The notes under the pieces: generated by a model
Databases searched by the model: none
What the model was told of the DNA's origin: nothing
What the model saw: only the letters and a program-made list of their open reading frames with translations
Made by a program: the position numbers and the translations under genes
Shown: positions 16,083-25,070 of the stretch, in pieces
Layout: the number at the start of each line of letters is the position of its first letter
How positions within the stretch are numbered: position 1 is the first letter of the stretch
NCBI GenBank assembly: GCA_964492185.1
Contig: CAZBJH010000009.1
Coordinates: forward strand, 1 to 49,084
Length of the DNA stretch: 49,084 bases
Reading direction: 5' to 3'
From: JAFGSZ01 sp964492185
GTDB taxonomy: Bacteria; Bacteroidota; Bacteroidia; Bacteroidales; UBA10428

Positions 16083-18230
16083 AGTTATAATACTGATCAG
16101 ATAAAAAACATCGTGTTGGTAGGAAACTCCAGTTCGGGAAAAACTACTCTTGCTGAAAGTATGTTGTTCGAAGGTAAGGTTATTGACAGGAGGGGTGATG
16201 TAGAAAGTAAAAATACCGTTTCCGATTACAAGGAAATTGAACACCAGAATACGAACTCAGTTTTTTCAACTCTATTATATACCGAATATAACAATTCAAA
16301 GATAAATATACTTGATGCCCCGGGGCTGGATGATTTTATCGGCGGGGTAGTGTCTTCTCTTACTGTTGCTGATACCGCGGTAATGGTATTAAATACTCAA
16401 AACGGGGTGGAAGTTGGTTCGGAGATACACAACCGATACGTGGCAAAAGCGAACAAGCCAATGATCATTGCCCTAAATCACCTGGATCATGAAAAAGTTA
16501 ACGTTGAAAAGACAATCGAAACAGCAAAAGAACGCTTCGGGAATAATGTTACACTGGTGCAGTATCCTGTAAATCCCGGCCTGGAATTTAATTCCATTGT
16601 AGATATCCTTACGATGAAAATGTACAAATTTGAAGGTGAAGGAAAAGTTGAAGTACTGGATATCCCGGATAGTGAAAAAGACAAAGCAGAAAATTTAAAA
16701 AATGAGCTCATTGAAAAGGCAGCTGAAAATGATGAAGCACTGATGGAACTTTTCTTTGAGAATGATACTCTTACCGAGGAAGAAATGCGGAAAGGCCTTA
16801 CCGAAGGTCTAATCCAACGGGGAATATTTCCTGTGTTCTGTATATCTGCAAAAAATAATTTCGGCGTGGCCCGTCTTTTGGAGTTTATTTCAAATGCAGC
16901 TCCTTCACCAAATGATATGCCCGCGGCAAAGGATGACAAAGGCAATGAAATTCCATGTGACCCCAAAGGCCCTGCTTCCATTTTCGTGTTTAAATCAGCG
17001 TTGGAAACCCATATTGGGGAAATCAACTTTTTTAAAGTAATGTCGGGACAGATAAAGGAAAGTATTGATTTAACCAACAATACTTCCCAAACCAAGGAGA
17101 GAATGTCCCAGTTGTATGCAGTAGCAGGAAAAAACAGGGTTAAAGTCAGCAGCCTGGCAGCCGGTGACCTGGCTGCAACCGTTAAACTGAAATCCACAAA
17201 AACAAACCATACTCTCACCGATCTTTCAAAATCTTATTCTTTTCCAAAAGTTGATTTTCCCGAGCCAAAATTCAGAACAGCGATCAGACCCTTAAGTGAG
17301 AGCGACGATGAAAAGCTTGGAGAAGCACTTGGAAGAATGCACGAGGAAGATCCCACGATATTAATTGAATATTCGAAAGAATTGAAACAGATCATACTTT
17401 CGGGTCAGGGTGAATACCATTTAAATATATTAAAATGGCATCTTGACAACATTTATAAGATCGAAACTGAATTTATCAAACCAAAGATCCCATACCGGGA
17501 AACCATAACCAGGATTGCCCAGGCCGATTACCGTCACAAGAAACAATCGGGTGGAGCCGGCCAGTTTGGTGAAGTACATTTGGTGATTGAACCCTACACG
17601 GAAGGTATGCCTGATCCGACAATGTATAAAGTCGGGGGAAAAGAGATTAAAATATCAGTTCGCGATAAGGATGAAATTGACCTTCAGTGGGGCGGAAAGC
17701 TTGTTTACCTTAACTGCATTGTAGGCGGATCAATAGATGCCCGGTTTTTACCTGCCATTTTGAAGGGGATCATGGAAAAAATGGAAGAGGGGCCGCTTAC
17801 AGGTTCTTATGCACGTGATATAAGAGTGGCTGTTTATGACGGGAAAATGCACCCAGTGGATTCAAACGAAATCTCATTCAAGCTGGCAGGCCGTAATGCA
17901 TTTAGTATGGCTTTTAAAACAGCAGGCCCCAAGATCATGGAACCTATATATGATGTGGAAGTGCTTGTGCCGTCAGACAGGATGGGCGACGTAATGAGTG
18001 ACCTTCAGGGAAGGAGAGCCGTTGTGCAGGGAATGACAAGTGAGTCCGGATTTGAGAAGATCAGCGCGAAAGTTCCCCTGGCCGAAATGGATAAATATTC
18101 CACAGCTCTCAGTTCATTAACAGGTGGCCGTGCCATGTACTCCATGAAATTTTCAGAATATGCCCAGGTTCCCGGCGACCTTCAGGAACAGCTCCTTAAA
18201 GCATATGTGGAAGAAGAGAATGAAGAATGA
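16077..18230 (+). CDS. EF-G paralogue (EF-G2 type) lacking the catalytic histidine
   Basis: A 717-residue protein with the full EF-G domain order: G domain about 1-290, domain II about 300-395, domains III-V to the end. The P-loop is intact (GNSSSGKTT, about 16-24). G3 reads DAPGLDDF (about 80-87), so the His that activates water in EF-G is Leu84. G4 is NHLD (about 134-137) instead of NKMD. Switch I lacks the RGITI block. These changes match the Bacteroidota EF-G2 group, for which GTP-hydrolysis-independent translocation under nutrient limitation has been described in Bacteroides; that role is carried over by similarity. The start ATG is inside the third tandem unit. It is divergent from the operon holding canonical fusA. 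Confidence 0.9.
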   Translation: MKSYNTDQIKNIVLVGNSSSGKTTLAESMLFEGKVIDRRGDVESKNTVSDYKEIEHQNTNSVFSTLLYTEYNNSKINILDAPGLDDFIGGVVSSLTVADTAVMVLNTQNGVEVGSEIHNRYVAKANKPMIIALNHLDHEKVNVEKTIETAKERFGNNVTLVQYPVNPGLEFNSIVDILTMKMYKFEGEGKVEVLDIPDSEKDKAENLKNELIEKAAENDEALMELFFENDTLTEEEMRKGLTEGLIQRGIFPVFCISAKNNFGVARLLEFISNAAPSPNDMPAAKDDKGNEIPCDPKGPASIFVFKSALETHIGEINFFKVMSGQIKESIDLTNNTSQTKERMSQLYAVAGKNRVKVSSLAAGDLAATVKLKSTKTNHTLTDLSKSYSFPKVDFPEPKFRTAIRPLSESDDEKLGEALGRMHEEDPTILIEYSKELKQIILSGQGEYHLNILKWHLDNIYKIETEFIKPKIPYRETITRIAQADYRHKKQSGGAGQFGEVHLVIEPYTEGMPDPTMYKVGGKEIKISVRDKDEIDLQWGGKLVYLNCIVGGSIDARFLPAILKGIMEKMEEGPLTGSYARDIRVAVYDGKMHPVDSNEISFKLAGRNAFSMAFKTAGPKIMEPIYDVEVLVPSDRMGDVMSDLQGRRAVVQGMTSESGFEKISAKVPLAEMDKYSTALSSLTGGRAMYSMKFSEYAQVPGDLQEQLLKAYVEEENEE

Positions 18231-18320
18231 TCAGAAAGTAAACAAAATGTTTAATTGGCCGAAGCAAAATAATACAGGGTCCACTTTCATTGAAATTCGC
18301 ATATAGTTATGCAATAGCGG

Positions 18321-18600
18321 GGACCGTCTCAGAAAAATCGCGTAAGATTTCAAGGAAGGTTTTCATTGCGGGGTACTGGAGGAACCCTGTCCGAACGACG
18401 ACGAAGGAGGAGTGAGTTTGGGTTCCGCAAGGAGAAAACCTTTCGTGGTAAATCAAGCGATTTTTGTGGAACGGTGACTTTTTTTGCCTACTTTTTTGTG
18501 TGGAAGACAACTTAGCGGAGCGATCTCACGACCCGTCAGGGGAGTAAAAAAGTAGGTCGAACTGCCTTGCGGGCAGTTCGAAACCCCGGTTCGCGGGAAG
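18321..18600. repeat. Complex palindromic intergenic repeat
   Basis: Within the 539-bp gap 18231-18769 there are nested inverted repeats: AAAAATCG (18333-18340)/CGATTTTT (18458-18465), GGTTTTC (18358-18364)/GAAAACC (18434-18440), and GGAACCC (18381-18387)/GGGTTCC (18420-18426). Next comes CCTACTTTTTT (18487-18497)/AAAAAAGTAGG (18546-18556), and a 9-bp hairpin CGAACTGCC/GGCAGTTCG (18558-18580). It is GC-richer than its surroundings. It looks like a non-coding interspersed repeat; the short ORF across it is not credible. Confidence 0.65.
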
Positions 18601-18634
18601 AAATTAAAACAATATTATTCTATACAATAGACAT

Positions 18635-18697
18635 GATGCGGGTTTACGTGTTGTAAATGAACATTTTGCGGACAAGCGTAAGGCAACAAACGGGATG
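18635..18697 (+). repeat. Fragment of the TAGTGTCTGTC MITE-like family
   Basis: GGTTTACGTGTTGTAAATGA, then ACATTTTGCGGACAAGCGTAAGGCAACAAACGGGA, matches the inner right half of the element at 25425-25550 (TGTAAATGAGCAATTTTCGGACAAGCGTAACGCGGCAAATGGGA). The terminal repeats are gone. The remaining bases to 18769 show nothing recognisable. Confidence 0.55.
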
Positions 18698-18769
18698 AAT
18701 AGTGGAACTATTTAATAGTTGAATTGAGGAATCAGTTGATTTAGTTTTTCGGTTAAAGGGTTAAAAAAA

Positions 18770-20200
18770 TTAATACTGCCCGTTTCTGAAAAGGTGGATC
18801 ATGCCGGTATATATGCCGTGTTTATCTTCAGTCTTTTTATCATCATCCTGTTGCGATCCGTTATCAGTTTGTTGCTGCTGATCTTCAAGTCCCTCGTTAA
18901 AATCAAATATCTTATCTGTTTCCCAGTCTTCAATAGCAAAAGCACGGGTCACAACGTAATAATATACCCCTTCAGATGCTTTGTTATTGGTATTGTTTAT
19001 CTTTCCGTCCCATCCCGGCCAGTCCCTGATATTTCCTTCAAATTCATGAACCTTATGGCCATAACGGTTAAAAATAATAATATGAATATCCATTACAGAC
19101 ACATCATAAAACCTGAACACATCATTTATGTCATCCCCATTGGGTGTAAATACGTTTGGTGCTTTTAACTTCGGAGGGTCAACAGTTATTGTAGTTTTGG
19201 CCGAATCAATGCATTCATATGGAACAGCCGAACGCGAAACCAGTGTAACCTCATATTCACCCGGATAATCATACTGATGTGAAACCTCCTCATCCGCATC
19301 ATTTGTTACATACATCTCGCCGTCACCAAAGATCCATGTATAATTAACAGCATTGATGCTCGTGTTTGAAAATAAAAATATCGCCGGAGCTGAATGCTCA
19401 TCACTATAGAAATAATAATTATTGCTTACATCTTCTGAATAGTATTCCGTATTTTCCAGCGGAACATGCTCTTCAGAAAACACGGCCTGCGACTGTATGG
19501 ATTCATATCTGACTTCGTCGTTTCGTTCTGCACCGAACCTGTCAGTTACTTTGATCATATAATCAGTGGATACTGCCGATGGTTTTGATATTCTTGGATT
19601 AAGTGTTCCCGGCGGCACGGGACTGGTATCCGGATCGGCTGACCAGCGGATCCTGTATGAACCTGAAAGTACAATGCTGGTATCCTGGCCGGGTATGGAA
19701 TATATCTGTTTCTTATCAATTATTTCAGTTGCCAGATCAAGAAAATCGCATGTATAATAACGAAGCGGAACCTCACCTGTCAACGTATCTTTACTTCGGA
19801 TAACTACATTGAAATCATTGAAAAAAACCCAGCCGGCATACTGCACTTTCTCTTCACCCTTTATAATGGTAACCCTGTAATTGCCCGGAACAGTGATAGT
19901 ATCAATGTAGGAAAACATCCCTGTATCGGATACAAATGCAACATAATCCAATATACCGGGATTATATTTCTCCCAGTCAAATCGCCAGCCTGCAGTGCTG
20001 TCAGGTGAAAATGCCAAAAGAGCAGCTTCCTTATGTTCGCCGTATGAAGGACTGTTAAAAACAAACAATGAATCCTCACCGTCATTTATAACAGGATAAC
20101 CGGCTTCTTCGGACCAGTCGGCATCAGGACCGTACAATTGAGAATACAAAAAGCCCGATGGACCGGTAAAAAATATAATAATAAAAATAAGATTTTTCAT
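18770..20200 (-). CDS. T9SS-secreted protein with PKD-like domain and type B C-terminal sorting domain
   Basis: A 476-residue exported protein. Residues 1-20 form a signal peptide ending near YSQ. A PKD-like domain is visible at about 275-345 (YTWIFGDGEMYV, then HQYDYPGEYEVTLVS). The C-terminus has the gliding-motility-associated type B sorting domain: APNVFTPNGDDINDVFRFYD, IIIFNRYGHKVHEF, WPGWDGKINN, GVYYYVVTRA and the final IHLFR. Such domains direct export through the type IX system and surface anchoring or release. Odd here is a roughly 40-residue acidic, Gln/Asp-rich insertion between the last two strands of the domain. The function of the N-terminal 270 residues is not recognised. It appears to be a single-gene unit, convergent with the EF-G paralogue. 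Confidence 0.85.
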   Translation of the reverse strand: MKNLIFIIIFFTGPSGFLYSQLYGPDADWSEEAGYPVINDGEDSLFVFNSPSYGEHKEAALLAFSPDSTAGWRFDWEKYNPGILDYVAFVSDTGMFSYIDTITVPGNYRVTIIKGEEKVQYAGWVFFNDFNVVIRSKDTLTGEVPLRYYTCDFLDLATEIIDKKQIYSIPGQDTSIVLSGSYRIRWSADPDTSPVPPGTLNPRISKPSAVSTDYMIKVTDRFGAERNDEVRYESIQSQAVFSEEHVPLENTEYYSEDVSNNYYFYSDEHSAPAIFLFSNTSINAVNYTWIFGDGEMYVTNDADEEVSHQYDYPGEYEVTLVSRSAVPYECIDSAKTTITVDPPKLKAPNVFTPNGDDINDVFRFYDVSVMDIHIIIFNRYGHKVHEFEGNIRDWPGWDGKINNTNNKASEGVYYYVVTRAFAIEDWETDKIFDFNEGLEDQQQQTDNGSQQDDDKKTEDKHGIYTGMIHLFRNGQY

Positions 20201-20220
20201 TACCCTTTGAAATACTTAAT

Positions 20221-20345
20221 TAGTGTCTGTCCATAAAGTTCCATTTGCCGCGTTACGCTTGTCCGAAAATTGCTCATTCACGACTGGTAAACCCCGCGTT
20301 TTCGTACCGCGCGAGCCTTGCAAATGTAACCTTCTGAACAGACAC
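20221..20345 (-). mobile_element. MITE-like element, TAGTGTCTGTC family (short variant, inverted)
   Basis: About 125 bp with inverted ends TAGTGTCTGTCCATAAAG and GAACAGACAC. Its reverse complement matches the element at 25425-25550 along most of its length (TTGCAAGGCTCGCGC, ATGAGCAATTTTCGGACAAGCGTAACGCGGCAAATGG). It has no coding capacity, so it would need a transposase in trans. It lies just upstream of the T9SS protein start. Confidence 0.75.
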
Positions 20346-20477
20346 ATGACCAGTTAAACATTGTGACGACTTTATTGACAAATTATAATAAAATAACTTT
20401 ACAAACATAACTTTAGTATAGTCTGCAAATATAAAATTTTTAATCGCAATTGTAATTCTTCATCAGCCTAACTGAGA

Positions 20478-20582
20478 CTGTATTATTTAATCGTCTTAGC
20501 CTGCATTATTGGCTTCGCCGGGCTAAAGGTTCAGCTTCCGACGCCCTGCATCTGCCCCAAACTTGACGCATGAATAATACAG
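20478..20582. repeat. Inverted-repeat element, CTGTATTATT ends
   Basis: CTGTATTATT (20478-20487) and its exact inverse AATAATACAG (20573-20582) flank about 85 bp of GC-richer sequence. No coding potential is seen. It lies in the 555-bp gap upstream of the helicase; the rest of that gap apart from this, the MITE and the promoter shows nothing clear. It may be another short non-autonomous element. Confidence 0.45.
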
Positions 20583-20712
20583 CTTAGAATAATACCATTA
20601 AAAGTAAGCCGAAAACGGGCTTCCTGAGTATTTAAAAATCAGGCTTTCCGGGGATGTTAAATTTTTTTTGATAAGTTACGGTTCAGTTCAAAGATAAAAA
20701 CAGGACAAATCG

Positions 20713-20720
20713 TAACTTTG
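20713..20720 (+). promoter_or_regulatory. Candidate -7 box upstream of the helicase
   Basis: TAACTTTG matches TAnnTTTG, placing the transcription start near 20728, about 28 nt before the GTG. The -33 region is weak (TTCAAA). Confidence 0.55.
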
Positions 20721-20755
20721 TCTTTTTTTAATCAAATTTATAATCATATAGTATT

Positions 20756-23089
20756 GTGCACGATATTCTCAGTAAGCTCAACAATTCGCAGATCAATGCC
20801 GTAAAGAATACCAAAGGGCCCTCACTGGTAATTGCCGGAGCGGGTTCAGGAAAAACACGTGTTTTAACTTACCGTATAGCATATTTACTGAGTAATGATG
20901 TCAATCCTTCCAGGATACTTGCACTTACCTTCACTAATAAAGCTGCCAGGGAAATGAAAGAACGGATCGGAGCGCTTGTTGGAAATGACCTGGCACGTCA
21001 TTTATGGATGGGGACCTTTCATTCGATCTTTGCCCGGATACTGCGAAAAGAAGGTGATATTCTCGGGTATAAGTCAAATTTCACTATTTATGATACCGAT
21101 GATTCGAAAAGTCTGATCCGGTCCATCATTAAAGAATTGCAACTGGATGACAAAACATACAAACCCGGGGAAGTGCTGGGAAGAATATCCTCAGCCAAGA
21201 ATAATCTTATCACTGCCCGGGCATATTTTAATAATTCTCAGATACAGACCCGTGATAGGGTAACCAACCGTACGCGAATGTCGGATATATACAAGTTGTA
21301 TGCTTCCAGATGCAAGAGAGCCGGAGCCATGGATTTTGACGATCTTCTTCTGAATACAAACCTTTTATTGCGTGACTTTCCCGAAATTCTGGATAAATAC
21401 CAGCGAATGTTTGATTATATCCTGGTTGATGAATACCAGGACACAAACTATTCGCAGTACCTGATCGTGAACAAACTGGCCTTTAAACATAAAAATGTAT
21501 GCGTTGTGGGCGATGATGCTCAGAGCATTTATTCTTTTCGCGGCGCCAAGATTGAAAATATACTGAATTTTAAAAATGATTACCCGGGGTATAAATTATT
21601 CAAACTCGAACAAAACTACAGGTCTACACGGACAATAGTTGATGCGGCCAACAGTGTTATCTCGCGTAATAAAGGTCAGATAAAAAAAACTGTTTACTCG
21701 AAAAATGACATTGGTGAAAAGATAAGGATAATAAAAGCCTATACCGATACGGAAGAAGGTTTTTTGGTTTCAAATGACATAATTGATTCCCGCCTTACAG
21801 AAAACCTTCCATACAGTGATTTTGCAATATTATACAGGACTAATGCACAATCACGTATTTTTGAAGAAGCAATGAGAAAGAAAAATATTCCATATAAAGT
21901 ATACGGAAGCATTTCATTTTATCAGCGCAAAGAGATTAAGGACCTGTTGGCTTATTTCCGGCTGACAGTTAACAATAACGATGATGAGGCATTAAAACGG
22001 ATTATCAATTATCCTGCCAGGGGCATAGGAAAAACAACACTTGGTAAGCTTGAACTGGCAGCAAACAGACATGATAAGAACCTGTGGCAGGTTATTGAAA
22101 ATGCTGATAATTACACTCCCGGTTTGAATAAGTCGACACTGGGCAAACTTGCAGGATTTACAGACCTGATCCGTGATTTTAACAATAAGATACTCTCATG
22201 TGATGCATATGAAGCAGCCATGTACATTGCCTCAAACAGCGGAATTCTAAAAGATCTGTTTGAAGGAACCCAACCTGAAGAACGAAGTAAATATGACAAC
22301 ATAGAAGAGTTGCTTAATGGTATACGTGAATTTACTGCACAAAATGACGAAGATCCTGAACTGATAACGCTTGATAAGTATCTGGAAAATGTTTCACTCC
22401 TTACAGATGCTGATAATGAAAAGGAAGAAGACAGGGATAAAGTAACCATAATGACTATTCACTCGGCCAAGGGACTGGAATTCGGGCATGTGTACATTGG
22501 CGGCCTGGAAGAAGATTTATTCCCGTCGAAAATGTCAATGGAATCACCAAAAAATATAGAGGAAGAACGCAGGTTATTTTACGTGGCCATCACAAGAGCA
22601 AAAAGAAAAGCCATGCTTTCATATGCCTGTACACGTTATCGTTGGGGAACACCAATAACATGCAGGCCCAGCCGTTTTCTGAATGAAATTGATGAACAAT
22701 ATACAGACTGGCCGGATCAGCTTGAAACCTTTACAAATGAAAACAATACTCTGAATATAAAAACAGATCATAAAGAAAAAATCGCTAACTTTGCCGGTGT
22801 GCCGGTATCCGGTATTAACACAAAAAACCGCAAGCTGACACGAATAAATGAGCTTCAGGGTCAAAGTGCTGCCAGTCAAAAGATCAGAGACAACTTCAAT
22901 CCGGATCCTCCTGAAAAGATTCAACCTGGCATGCATGTTGAACATCAGCGTTTCGGTACCGGGAAGATAATACATATTGAAGGTGATTTCCCAAACCGGA
23001 AGGCTACTGTGTTTTTCCAGGATTCAAAACAGGAAAAACAGTTGTTGTTAAAATTTGCCAAACTAAGGATCGTTAAAACGATATCATAA
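20756..23089 (+). CDS. ATP-dependent DNA helicase, PcrA/UvrD type
   Basis: A 777-residue superfamily 1A 3'-5' helicase for nucleotide excision repair and replication conflict resolution. All motifs are present in order: Q-motif LNNSQINAV, Walker A AGAGSGKT (about 27-34), LTFTNKAAREM (Ia), GTFHSIFARIL, LVDEYQDTN (II), VVGDDAQSIYSFRGA (III), EQNYRSTRTI (IV), TIHSAKGLEF (V) and RRLFYVAITRAK (VI). The C-terminal PcrA-type Tudor-like segment (HQRFGTGKIIHIEG) is present, which in PcrA binds RNA polymerase. The start is GTG, the only one that precedes the Q-motif closely. It is followed by a separate promoter for the next gene. Confidence 0.95.
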   Translation: MHDILSKLNNSQINAVKNTKGPSLVIAGAGSGKTRVLTYRIAYLLSNDVNPSRILALTFTNKAAREMKERIGALVGNDLARHLWMGTFHSIFARILRKEGDILGYKSNFTIYDTDDSKSLIRSIIKELQLDDKTYKPGEVLGRISSAKNNLITARAYFNNSQIQTRDRVTNRTRMSDIYKLYASRCKRAGAMDFDDLLLNTNLLLRDFPEILDKYQRMFDYILVDEYQDTNYSQYLIVNKLAFKHKNVCVVGDDAQSIYSFRGAKIENILNFKNDYPGYKLFKLEQNYRSTRTIVDAANSVISRNKGQIKKTVYSKNDIGEKIRIIKAYTDTEEGFLVSNDIIDSRLTENLPYSDFAILYRTNAQSRIFEEAMRKKNIPYKVYGSISFYQRKEIKDLLAYFRLTVNNNDDEALKRIINYPARGIGKTTLGKLELAANRHDKNLWQVIENADNYTPGLNKSTLGKLAGFTDLIRDFNNKILSCDAYEAAMYIASNSGILKDLFEGTQPEERSKYDNIEELLNGIREFTAQNDEDPELITLDKYLENVSLLTDADNEKEEDRDKVTIMTIHSAKGLEFGHVYIGGLEEDLFPSKMSMESPKNIEEERRLFYVAITRAKRKAMLSYACTRYRWGTPITCRPSRFLNEIDEQYTDWPDQLETFTNENNTLNIKTDHKEKIANFAGVPVSGINTKNRKLTRINELQGQSAASQKIRDNFNPDPPEKIQPGMHVEHQRFGTGKIIHIEGDFPNRKATVFFQDSKQEKQLLLKFAKLRIVKTIS

Positions 23090-23118
23090 ATTTTAAAATA
23101 TATCCGCGAAAAAACAAT

Positions 23119-23126
23119 TACTTTTG
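23119..23126 (+). promoter_or_regulatory. Candidate -7 box for the DUF4290-murA pair
   Basis: TACTTTTG matches TAnnTTTG, giving a predicted start near 23134 and a leader of about 15 nt before the ATG at 23149. Confidence 0.6.
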
Positions 23127-23148
23127 TGCCAATTTAATAAATATTGTT

Positions 23149-23742
23149 ATGGTATACGATTATAATACAGTGCGTTCAAAAATGGTTTTGCCTGAATACG
23201 GAAGGAATATCCAAAAGATGGTGGATTATATCAAAAATGTTGATGACCGTGACGAAAGGAATAAACTCGCGAAGGCTATCATTAGTATAATGGGTAACAT
23301 GAATCCCCACTTGCGCGATGTTAGTGATTTTAAACACAAACTATGGGATCACCTGGCAATAATGGCAAATTTTGAACTTGACATTGATTTTCCTTACGAA
23401 ATTCCCGAACCTTCAATGTTCAATGAAAAGCCAAAACCTGTTCCTTATGGAACACATCGTATCCGCTATAAGCACTATGGGAAAACCATTGAATTGCTCA
23501 TTGATGCGGCTGCAGATTTTCCTGAGGGACCTGAGAAGGAGCAGTTGATCAAAACCATTGCAAACCATATGAAAAAGTCCTATCTCACATGGAACAGGGA
23601 AATGGTGAATGACGATATCATTCTTAAGGACTTTGAAGAACTTGCAAAAGGCCGCATTAACATCCCCAAAGACATGAAGCTTAATGAAGTCAGGGATTTG
23701 TTAAGTAAAAACAAGAAAAAGAGGGTCCAGCGTAAAAAGTAG
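23149..23742 (+). CDS. DUF4290 family protein
   Basis: A 197-residue soluble protein beginning MVYDYNTVRSKMVLPEYGRN. The DYN...LPEYGRNIQKMV opening, the IMGNMNPHLRD motif and the FKHKLWDHLAIMA segment mark the DUF4290 family, which is essentially restricted to Bacteroidota. The C-terminus is a basic tail (KNKKKRVQRKK). The function is unknown. It sits 20 bp upstream of murA, an arrangement that suggests co-transcription and perhaps a link to envelope synthesis (inference). Confidence 0.85.
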   Translation: MVYDYNTVRSKMVLPEYGRNIQKMVDYIKNVDDRDERNKLAKAIISIMGNMNPHLRDVSDFKHKLWDHLAIMANFELDIDFPYEIPEPSMFNEKPKPVPYGTHRIRYKHYGKTIELLIDAAADFPEGPEKEQLIKTIANHMKKSYLTWNREMVNDDIILKDFEELAKGRINIPKDMKLNEVRDLLSKNKKKRVQRKK

Positions 23743-23762
23743 CGGTAATCACACACAATAAT

Positions 23763-25070
23763 ATGGGCACTTTCAAAGTTAACGGTGGTAAACGCCTTTC
23801 AGGGATTATTACTCCAAAAGGTGCGAAAAACGAAGCATTGCAGGTAATTTGTGCCAGCCTGCTCACATCAGGAGAAGTCACCATTAGAAATATCCCGGAG
23901 ATATTGGATGTTAATAACCTTATTAGCCTGTTAAAAGCACTTGGCGTTAAGATTAGCAGGCATAGCGAAGGAAATTTTTCTTTTAAAGCTGACACTGTTG
24001 ATATCGATTATTTACGCGGTGAGGAATATAAACTGAAGAGCGCCAGTCTGCGAGGTTCAGTTATGATGATCGGTCCCCTGCTTGCCAGATTTGGCAAAGG
24101 TTTTATACCAAAACCCGGTGGTGATAAAATTGGCAGGAGAAGACTTGATACTCATTTCAATGCATTGATCAGACTGGGAGCCGAATTCGAATATTATCAT
24201 AAAGAGGATTACTACCGTGTTGAAGCAGGAAATCTTAAGGGAACACATATTCTGCTTGATGAGGCATCTGTAACCGGGACAGCAAATATTATTATGGCTG
24301 CCGTTATGGCTTCCGGGACCACTGTAGTTTACAATGCTGCCTGCGAACCATATATACAACAGCTATGCAAGATGCTTAACAACATGGGCGCTGTCATCTC
24401 GGGTGTCGGATCCAATCTGCTCACCATTAAAGGTGTGAAAGAGCTGCATGGCTGTGATCATATAATTCTGCCCGATATGATTGAAACAGGTAGTTTTATA
24501 GGGCTTGCTGCCATGACAGGTTCGGCAATTACCATAAAAAATGTATCGTACGATAATCTTGGCATCATCCCCCAGTCATTCCGCAAACTGGGTATAGATT
24601 TTGAGAGGTCTGATGACGACATTATCGTTCATGCACAGGATCATTATGAAATAGAGACATATATCGACGGTTCGATTATGAAGATCGATGATGCACCCTG
24701 GCCAGGCCTTACCCCCGATCTGCTGAGTGTATTGCTGGTTGTATCTACACAGGCGCGCGGCAGTGTGCTGATACATCAGAAGATGTTCGAAAGCAGGCTG
24801 TTTTTTGTTGATAAACTGATCGATATGGGAGCACAGATAATTCTATGTGATCCCCACAGGGCCACTATTATTGGCCTCGACAACCAGATCAGGCTGCGTC
24901 CTACTACAATGACATCTCCCGATATCAGGGCCGGTGTTGCCCTGCTTATTGCAGCATTGTCAGCTGAAGGGATGAGCATTATATACAATATTGACCAGAT
25001 CGATCGCGGCTATATGGACATTGACAAGCGCCTGAATGCCATCGGTGCGGATATTGAAAGGCTGGAGTAA
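23763..25070 (+). CDS. murA: UDP-N-acetylglucosamine 1-carboxyvinyltransferase with Asp at the catalytic Cys position
   Basis: A 435-residue cytosolic enzyme that transfers enolpyruvyl from phosphoenolpyruvate to UDP-GlcNAc, the first committed step of peptidoglycan synthesis. The substrate-binding KNE is at about residues 22-24, and the active-site loop reads PKPGGDKIGRRRLDTH. The E. coli Cys115 position (GGC) is occupied by Asp at about residue 121. Cys-to-Asp MurA enzymes are known to be active and insensitive to fosfomycin. The other loop motif, WPGLTPDL, corresponds to the catalytic Asp305 region. The gene is complete and in frame. Confidence 0.95.
   Translation: MGTFKVNGGKRLSGIITPKGAKNEALQVICASLLTSGEVTIRNIPEILDVNNLISLLKALGVKISRHSEGNFSFKADTVDIDYLRGEEYKLKSASLRGSVMMIGPLLARFGKGFIPKPGGDKIGRRRLDTHFNALIRLGAEFEYYHKEDYYRVEAGNLKGTHILLDEASVTGTANIIMAAVMASGTTVVYNAACEPYIQQLCKMLNNMGAVISGVGSNLLTIKGVKELHGCDHIILPDMIETGSFIGLAAMTGSAITIKNVSYDNLGIIPQSFRKLGIDFERSDDDIIVHAQDHYEIETYIDGSIMKIDDAPWPGLTPDLLSVLLVVSTQARGSVLIHQKMFESRLFFVDKLIDMGAQIILCDPHRATIIGLDNQIRLRPTTMTSPDIRAGVALLIAALSAEGMSIIYNIDQIDRGYMDIDKRLNAIGADIERLE

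Noticed and set aside
18307..18510. A 67-codon minus-strand ORF between the EF-G paralogue and the T9SS gene
   Set aside because: It runs through the nested palindromic repeat, has no recognisable domain or leader, and its residues follow the repeat sequence; treated as a chance ORF.
23763..25070. MurA Cys-to-Asp as a sequencing error or pseudogene
   Set aside because: The gene is full length and in frame, the surrounding motif is intact, and Asp-type MurA is a known natural form.
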